Shown here piece after piece: positions 60,259 to 64,000 of a stretch of DNA of 64,000 nt. The translations under genes and the position numbers were made by a program. Under the pieces are notes generated by a model. That model was not told the DNA's origin, did not search any database, and saw only the letters and a list, made by a program, of their open reading frames with translations. The stretch lies in assembly GCA_902571865.1 (NCBI GenBank), contig CACGDO010000003.1, positions 1 through 64,000 on the forward strand. Reading direction: 5' to 3'. The number at the start of each line of letters is the position of its first letter. The first letter of the stretch is position 1. Source of the DNA: an uncultured Alphaproteobacteria bacterium (GTDB lineage Bacteria > Pseudomonadota > Alphaproteobacteria > HIMB59 > GCA-002718135).

Positions 60259-61641
60259 ATGAAAAAAAACCCTTCAAGAAATGTCCATTTTTCAAAAGGA
60301 CCTAGTGAGATTTTAGATGCAATTAATTCGTCTATAGATATCGATCAACGTCTGTATAAAGAAGATATAACTGGGTCAATAGCGCATGCTAGAATGCTCG
60401 GTAAACAAAAAATAATAAATAAAAAAGAACAAAGTGCAATAGTCTCTGGACTTAAAGCAATTGAAAGAGATATTGAAAAGAACAAGGTCGTATTTTCAAA
60501 AAAACTTGAAGATATTCATATGAACATTGAAAGTTTATTATTTAAGAAAATTGGAAAAGTTGCAGGAAAGCTTCATACTGCAAGATCTAGAAATGATCAG
60601 GTAGTAACTGATTTAAAATTATGGGTAAAAAAAGAATCGAAAATTTTAGATAGTGAACTAAAAAAATTTCAAAGAACTTTAATAAATATTGCAACAAAAA
60701 ATACTGAAACAATTATGCCAGGTTACACTCATTTACAGATTGCTCAACCAATAACATTGGCACATCATATTTTAGCTTATGTTGAAATGATTGGTAGAGA
60801 CAGAACAAGACTTGAAGATTGTTTATATCGTCTTAATGAAAACCCATTAGGAGCAGCTGCACTTGCAGGCACCTCTTTTCCTATTGATAGAAAATATACA
60901 TCTAAAGAGTTAGGTTTTAGAGAGCCAACAAAAAATGCCATGGATACAGTCTCAGATAGAGACTTTGTAATAGAATTTTTATTTGTTCTATCATTAATTG
61001 CTGTTCATTTATCAAAAATAGCAGAGGAAATAGTACTTTGGTCAAATCAACAATTTGATTTTATAAATTTACCAGATGATCTTTCAACTGGCAGTTCAAT
61101 TATGCCTCAGAAAAAAAATCCTGATGGTGCAGAACTTGTTAGAGGAAAAACAAGTATTATCATTAGTAATTTAAGTACAATGCTTAATATTATTAAAGGG
61201 TTACCACTTTCTTATAGTAAAGACTTACAAGACGATAAACAAATAACATTTAATTCATACGACAATGTTTCTTTGTGTATAAAAGTTATGAATGAAATTT
61301 TATCAAAATCTACATTCAACAAAACTAGAATGAAAGAGTTGATTGATAATTCAAATGCAACCGCCACCGATTTGGCTAATTGGTTGGTTCAAAAACTTAG
61401 ATATTCATTTAGAGATGCTTATATTGTTACAGGAAAGATTGTTTCTTATTGTTCAAAGCAAAATAGAAACATAGATTCATTATCTCTTGATGAATTAAAA
61501 AAATTTGACAAAAATATAACAGCTGACGCAAAAAAAGTGCTATCAGCTACTAACAGTGTTAAATCAAAATTAAGTTTTGGGGGTACAGCTCCTGAAATTA
61601 CTAAAAAAATGATAAAACTTGTTATAAAAAAATACTTATAA
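60259..61641 (+). CDS. argH: Argininosuccinate lyase
   Basis: The 460-residue enzyme of the fumarase/aspartase superfamily has HTARSRNDQV, PGYTHLQIAQP and the signature loop GSSIMPQKKNPD with catalytic Ser280. It splits argininosuccinate to arginine and fumarate. Its stop overlaps the start of the small lipoprotein gene by 1 bp (TAATG), and lysA follows, an order common in alphaproteobacteria. Upstream lies a 104-bp divergent region. Confidence 0.96.
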   Translation: MKKNPSRNVHFSKGPSEILDAINSSIDIDQRLYKEDITGSIAHARMLGKQKIINKKEQSAIVSGLKAIERDIEKNKVVFSKKLEDIHMNIESLLFKKIGKVAGKLHTARSRNDQVVTDLKLWVKKESKILDSELKKFQRTLINIATKNTETIMPGYTHLQIAQPITLAHHILAYVEMIGRDRTRLEDCLYRLNENPLGAAALAGTSFPIDRKYTSKELGFREPTKNAMDTVSDRDFVIEFLFVLSLIAVHLSKIAEEIVLWSNQQFDFINLPDDLSTGSSIMPQKKNPDGAELVRGKTSIIISNLSTMLNIIKGLPLSYSKDLQDDKQITFNSYDNVSLCIKVMNEILSKSTFNKTRMKELIDNSNATATDLANWLVQKLRYSFRDAYIVTGKIVSYCSKQNRNIDSLSLDELKKFDKNITADAKKVLSATNSVKSKLSFGGTAPEITKKMIKLVIKKYL

Positions 61642-61826
61642 TGATCAGATTAATATTATTATCATTTTTGTTGTTTACTTTTAGCTGTGGTAAAGTTGGT
61701 CCTTTAAGTTTACCAGAAGATCAAGTAGACAAATCCGTAATTACATATCCATGTGATGAAGCATGTTTAGAGAAATTAGAAGAAGAGAAAAAACGTCAAC
61801 AATCCGTTATTATAAATACTGAATAA
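61641..61826 (+). CDS. Small lipoprotein, LptM (YifL)-like
   Basis: The 61-residue protein has a short hydrophobic leader and lipobox FSC (Cys16) followed by GKVGPLSLPE, the CGxxGPLxLP pattern of LptM/YifL. LptM assists oxidative maturation of the LPS transport protein LptD in enterobacteria. Two further Cys (CDEAC) are near residue 40, which is not usual for LptM. Its place just before lysA matches the family context in other proteobacteria. A function here is inferred. Confidence 0.78.
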   Translation: MIRLILLSFLLFTFSCGKVGPLSLPEDQVDKSVITYPCDEACLEKLEEEKKRQQSVIINTE

Positions 61827-63068
61827 ATGTTAACTTATAAAAATAACGACCCGTATATTGAGGGTACTTCTTTATATGACTTAGTTAAAGTTTGTCAGAC
61901 ACCTTTTTATGTGTATTCACAAGAAAAAATTATAAATCAAGTAAATAAAACTAAAGAAATTTTAGGTAACAATATTTTTTATTCAATTAAGTCTAATTCA
62001 AATCAAGCTATTTTGAAATTAATGAACTCGTTAGATATTGGAGCAGATGTAGTGTCAGTTGGTGAATTAAAAAGGGCCTTGGAAGCTGGTTTCGATCCCA
62101 ATAAAATAATTTTTGAAGGTGTTGGAAAATCTGAACAAGACTTACTCTATGCTATGCATAAAAATATACGTTTAATTAATACTGAATCTTTAGAAGAAAT
62201 AAAACTACTCGATAATTTAGCAAATGAAAAAAATAAAATCGTTGATATAGGTGTTAGACTTAATCCAGATGTTGATGGTGAGACTTTAAGTAAAATTTCA
62301 ACAGGAAAAAAAACTGATAAGTTTGGTATTGAATTTGAAAATTTAGATAAAATTATCAAATTAGTTAAAAGTTGTAAAAATGTAAATTTAATTGGTATTA
62401 GTTGTCATATTGGAAGTCAAATTAGTAAAATTGAGGCATATAAAAATACGTTTTCTCAAATGAAAATGGCTGCAGATAAGTTTATTGAATCAGGTATTAA
62501 TATCAAGCATGTAGATTTGGGTGGAGGTTTTCATGTTAAATATGAAGATTCTGATCCTGACTTTAATATTGAGATGGTAAAAGAAGAACTTGATAATTGT
62601 TTTACGCAAACAAACTATGAATTATCTTTTGAGCCTGGTCGGTATTTAATTGCTGAGGCTGGAGTTACAGTTACTTCTATTGTTACAATTAAAAATAATG
62701 GAGGTATAAATTATTTAATTATTGATGCAGGAATGAATACATTGATACGTCCAGCCATGTATGGTGCACATCATGAAATATTAGCGATTGATGTAACATC
62801 AGATGAATTTATGGATTATTCTATTGCTGGTCCAATTTGTGAAAGTTCAGATGTTTTTTTAAAAAATATTAAATTGGCTAAACAAAAAATTGGCAATCTA
62901 CTGGTTATAAAAAATACAGGAGCTTATGGAAAAGTAATGTCTTCAAATTATAACTCTAGGCCACTGCCCTCTGAAATTTTAGTAAACAATGATAATTATG
63001 CAATTATTTATTCTCCAGAAAAAATTGAGAAAATAATTGAAGCTGATATTATTCCTAGCTGGTTGTAA
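61827..63068 (+). CDS. lysA: Diaminopimelate decarboxylase
   Basis: The 413-residue fold-type III PLP enzyme has Lys55 in FYSIKSNSN, GVGKSEQDL, HIGSQI, the glycine-rich phosphate loop LGGGFHVKYE, EPGRYLIAEAG and the C-terminal CESSDVF with the conserved Cys. It makes lysine from meso-diaminopimelate. It begins right after the lipoprotein stop. Its stop touches the convergent zinc-ribbon gene. Confidence 0.96.
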   Translation: MLTYKNNDPYIEGTSLYDLVKVCQTPFYVYSQEKIINQVNKTKEILGNNIFYSIKSNSNQAILKLMNSLDIGADVVSVGELKRALEAGFDPNKIIFEGVGKSEQDLLYAMHKNIRLINTESLEEIKLLDNLANEKNKIVDIGVRLNPDVDGETLSKISTGKKTDKFGIEFENLDKIIKLVKSCKNVNLIGISCHIGSQISKIEAYKNTFSQMKMAADKFIESGINIKHVDLGGGFHVKYEDSDPDFNIEMVKEELDNCFTQTNYELSFEPGRYLIAEAGVTVTSIVTIKNNGGINYLIIDAGMNTLIRPAMYGAHHEILAIDVTSDEFMDYSIAGPICESSDVFLKNIKLAKQKIGNLLVIKNTGAYGKVMSSNYNSRPLPSEILVNNDNYAIIYSPEKIEKIIEADIIPSWL

Positions 63069-63512
63069 CTAATTTAAAGTATTGTGTATAATTTTAGCTA
63101 AGTCTGAAATTATCAAATTTAAATTAAAGAAAAATTCCCTAATATAGAAATCAATAATAATAAAAGTATTTTCACCGTAAGATCGATAAATCCATATTGC
63201 TAAAACTACAACTATAGCTAGAGCAATTACTATGGTTGAATTAATAACACTTGGTTTTTCTTGTCTTACAACTGTACTTGGTAAATTTCTGACTGGACCT
63301 TTTTCTAATTTTTCTTTTTGTTTATTATTTTTTAAATTTTGATCTAATTCTTCTTTTTTTGTAGATGGGACTGATGTTGTAATGTCAGTATCATCTAATT
63401 CTTGAAACCATTGATGATTACAATTTGCGCATTCAACCATTCTACCATTTGGTTTAAGATCTGCAGAATTTACTAAATACTTGAATTCACAATTAGAGCA
63501 AACAATGAACAT
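63069..63512 (-). CDS. MJ0042-type zinc-ribbon membrane protein
   Basis: The 147-residue protein begins with a zinc ribbon: CSNC (5-8), KYLVNSADLKPNGRMVECANC and HQWFQ, the MJ0042/zinc_ribbon_5 pattern. A Lys/Glu-rich linker and one transmembrane helix (about 95-117) follow. In alphaproteobacteria such proteins lie near ftsE/lysA and are of unknown role. Convergent with lysA and divergent from the plsC-like gene across 50 bp. The C-terminus beyond the helix is hydrophobic. Confidence 0.82.
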   Translation of the reverse strand: MFIVCSNCEFKYLVNSADLKPNGRMVECANCNHQWFQELDDTDITTSVPSTKKEELDQNLKNNKQKEKLEKGPVRNLPSTVVRQEKPSVINSTIVIALAIVVVLAIWIYRSYGENTFIIIDFYIREFFFNLNLIISDLAKIIHNTLN

Positions 63513-63562
63513 AAATTATATATAGATCAGTCAGGCTAGTATATAAAACAAAATCATAAAGT

Positions 63563-64000
63563 ATGTTAATTTTAAAAAGTATAATATTTTATATTTCCTT
63601 GGTTATATGGACTGTGTTGATGGGTATTGTGTGTTTACCTTTCCTCTTTTTACCAAGCTATTTACTTAAATATCCAACCAAACTTTGGATACGTGTTATT
63701 TTTATTTTTCTAAATCTTATATGTAATATTAAACATAAAATTGATGGTTTAGAAAATATTCCAAATGAAAGTGTCTTAATTGCGTCTAAACATCAGTCCG
63801 CATTTGAGACACTCGCGCTCTATTACTATTTAAAAGATTGTTTCTTTGTCCATAAAAGAGAACTTTTCTTTATACCAATTTTTGGTCAATATTTACTCAA
63901 GTCTAATATGGTTGCAATTAATAGAGATGGGGGAACAAAAGCTATGAGAGATATGTTACAAAAAGTTCAATCAAAATTATCTTTTGGATCATCAATTATT
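63563..64000 (+). CDS. plsC: 1-acyl-sn-glycerol-3-phosphate acyltransferase (PlsC family), 5' part
   Basis: An open frame starts at ATG 63563 and runs off the window end after 146 codons. It has an N-terminal membrane helix (LKSIIFYISLVIWTVLMG), then SKHQSAFET, an HxxxxE form of the acyltransferase HxxxxD motif that is common in alphaproteobacterial PlsC, and AINRDGGTKAM. It acylates lysophosphatidic acid to phosphatidic acid at the inner membrane. The 3' part is outside the window. Confidence 0.87.
   Translation, partial: MLILKSIIFYISLVIWTVLMGIVCLPFLFLPSYLLKYPTKLWIRVIFIFLNLICNIKHKIDGLENIPNESVLIASKHQSAFETLALYYYLKDCFFVHKRELFFIPIFGQYLLKSNMVAINRDGGTKAMRDMLQKVQSKLSFGSSII

Noticed and set aside
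1-64000. CRISPR arrays, insertion sequences, toxin-antitoxin or phage-defence systems
   Set aside because: No regularly spaced repeats, transposase, integrase or Cas-like protein was found. The HNH protein stands alone and belongs to a common chromosomal family.

Overview
ORGANISM. The window is AT-rich and tightly packed. Neighbouring genes often overlap by 1-4 bp (TAATG, ATGA or GTGA junctions), and no gene-free stretch exceeds about 135 bp. The gene set points to a streamlined marine alphaproteobacterium: a DUF3035-type lipoprotein, a twin-transmembrane HIG1 protein, an MJ0042 zinc-ribbon protein, COQ7, an argH-small lipoprotein-lysA block, and a fused HAD/crotonase with the dehydrogenase first. 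A Pelagibacterales or HIMB59/AEGEAN-169-like lineage fits, but that placement is inference; no rRNA is present to test it.

LEFT CORE (1-10.1 kb). A truncated lipid A acyltransferase is followed by xseA and tadA (minus), a peptidase C26 protein, an RluB/RsuA pseudouridine synthase and rsmD (plus). Then comes a minus-strand chain ribF-ileS-lspA-lipoprotein-pgi.

ACCESSORY SUGAR ISLAND (about 10.1-45 kb). (a) A thu-like operon reads solute-binding protein, two CUT1 permeases, a Gfo/Idh/MocA dehydrogenase, ThuA-like protein and xylose isomerase. (b) A sulfatase block holds five different S1-type sulfatases without export signals. Four of them sit in one minus-strand operon with a Tat-dependent binding protein, two CUT1 permeases, an unrecognised 92-aa protein and a PhyH-type dioxygenase; the fifth is on the plus strand. 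(c) A glyoxalase-like gene follows, then a desaturase-fold oxygenase, a second PhyH dioxygenase and two complete CUT2 (ribose/inositol-type) transporters flanking a second Gfo dehydrogenase. (d) An IolD-type thiamine diphosphate hydrolase and two D-2-hydroxyacid dehydrogenases come next, with a Rieske-like ferredoxin in which both ligand His are Cys. (e) A three-gene unit matches the lower non-phosphorylative L-fucose pathway: 2-keto-3-deoxy-L-fuconate dehydrogenase, 2,4-diketo-3-deoxy-L-fuconate hydrolase and an FMN L-lactate dehydrogenase.

RIGHT CORE (45-64 kb). galE-galT-sufE-flavin reductase, tRNA-Leu(CAA), two tandem MFS-like transporters, a YqaA/DedA protein, dsbB, coq7, an HNH nuclease, an esterase, a HIG1 protein, a Lys-rich small protein, an alpha/beta hydrolase-metY-acyl-CoA synthetase-HAD/crotonase chain, argH-lipoprotein-lysA, a zinc-ribbon protein and a truncated plsC.

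HOW IT WORKS TOGETHER (inference). The island looks like an import-then-desulfate programme. Small sulfated sugars or cyclitols would enter through ABC importers, lose sulfate in the cytoplasm, be oxidised or isomerised by the Gfo, ThuA, XylA and IolD enzymes, and in the fucose case be split to pyruvate and L-lactate. All four binding-protein genes are followed directly by an RNA hairpin, which would allow high binding-protein expression relative to the genes downstream. Neither CUT1 system has an ATPase gene here, and no formylglycine-generating enzyme is present, so both must be supplied from elsewhere.
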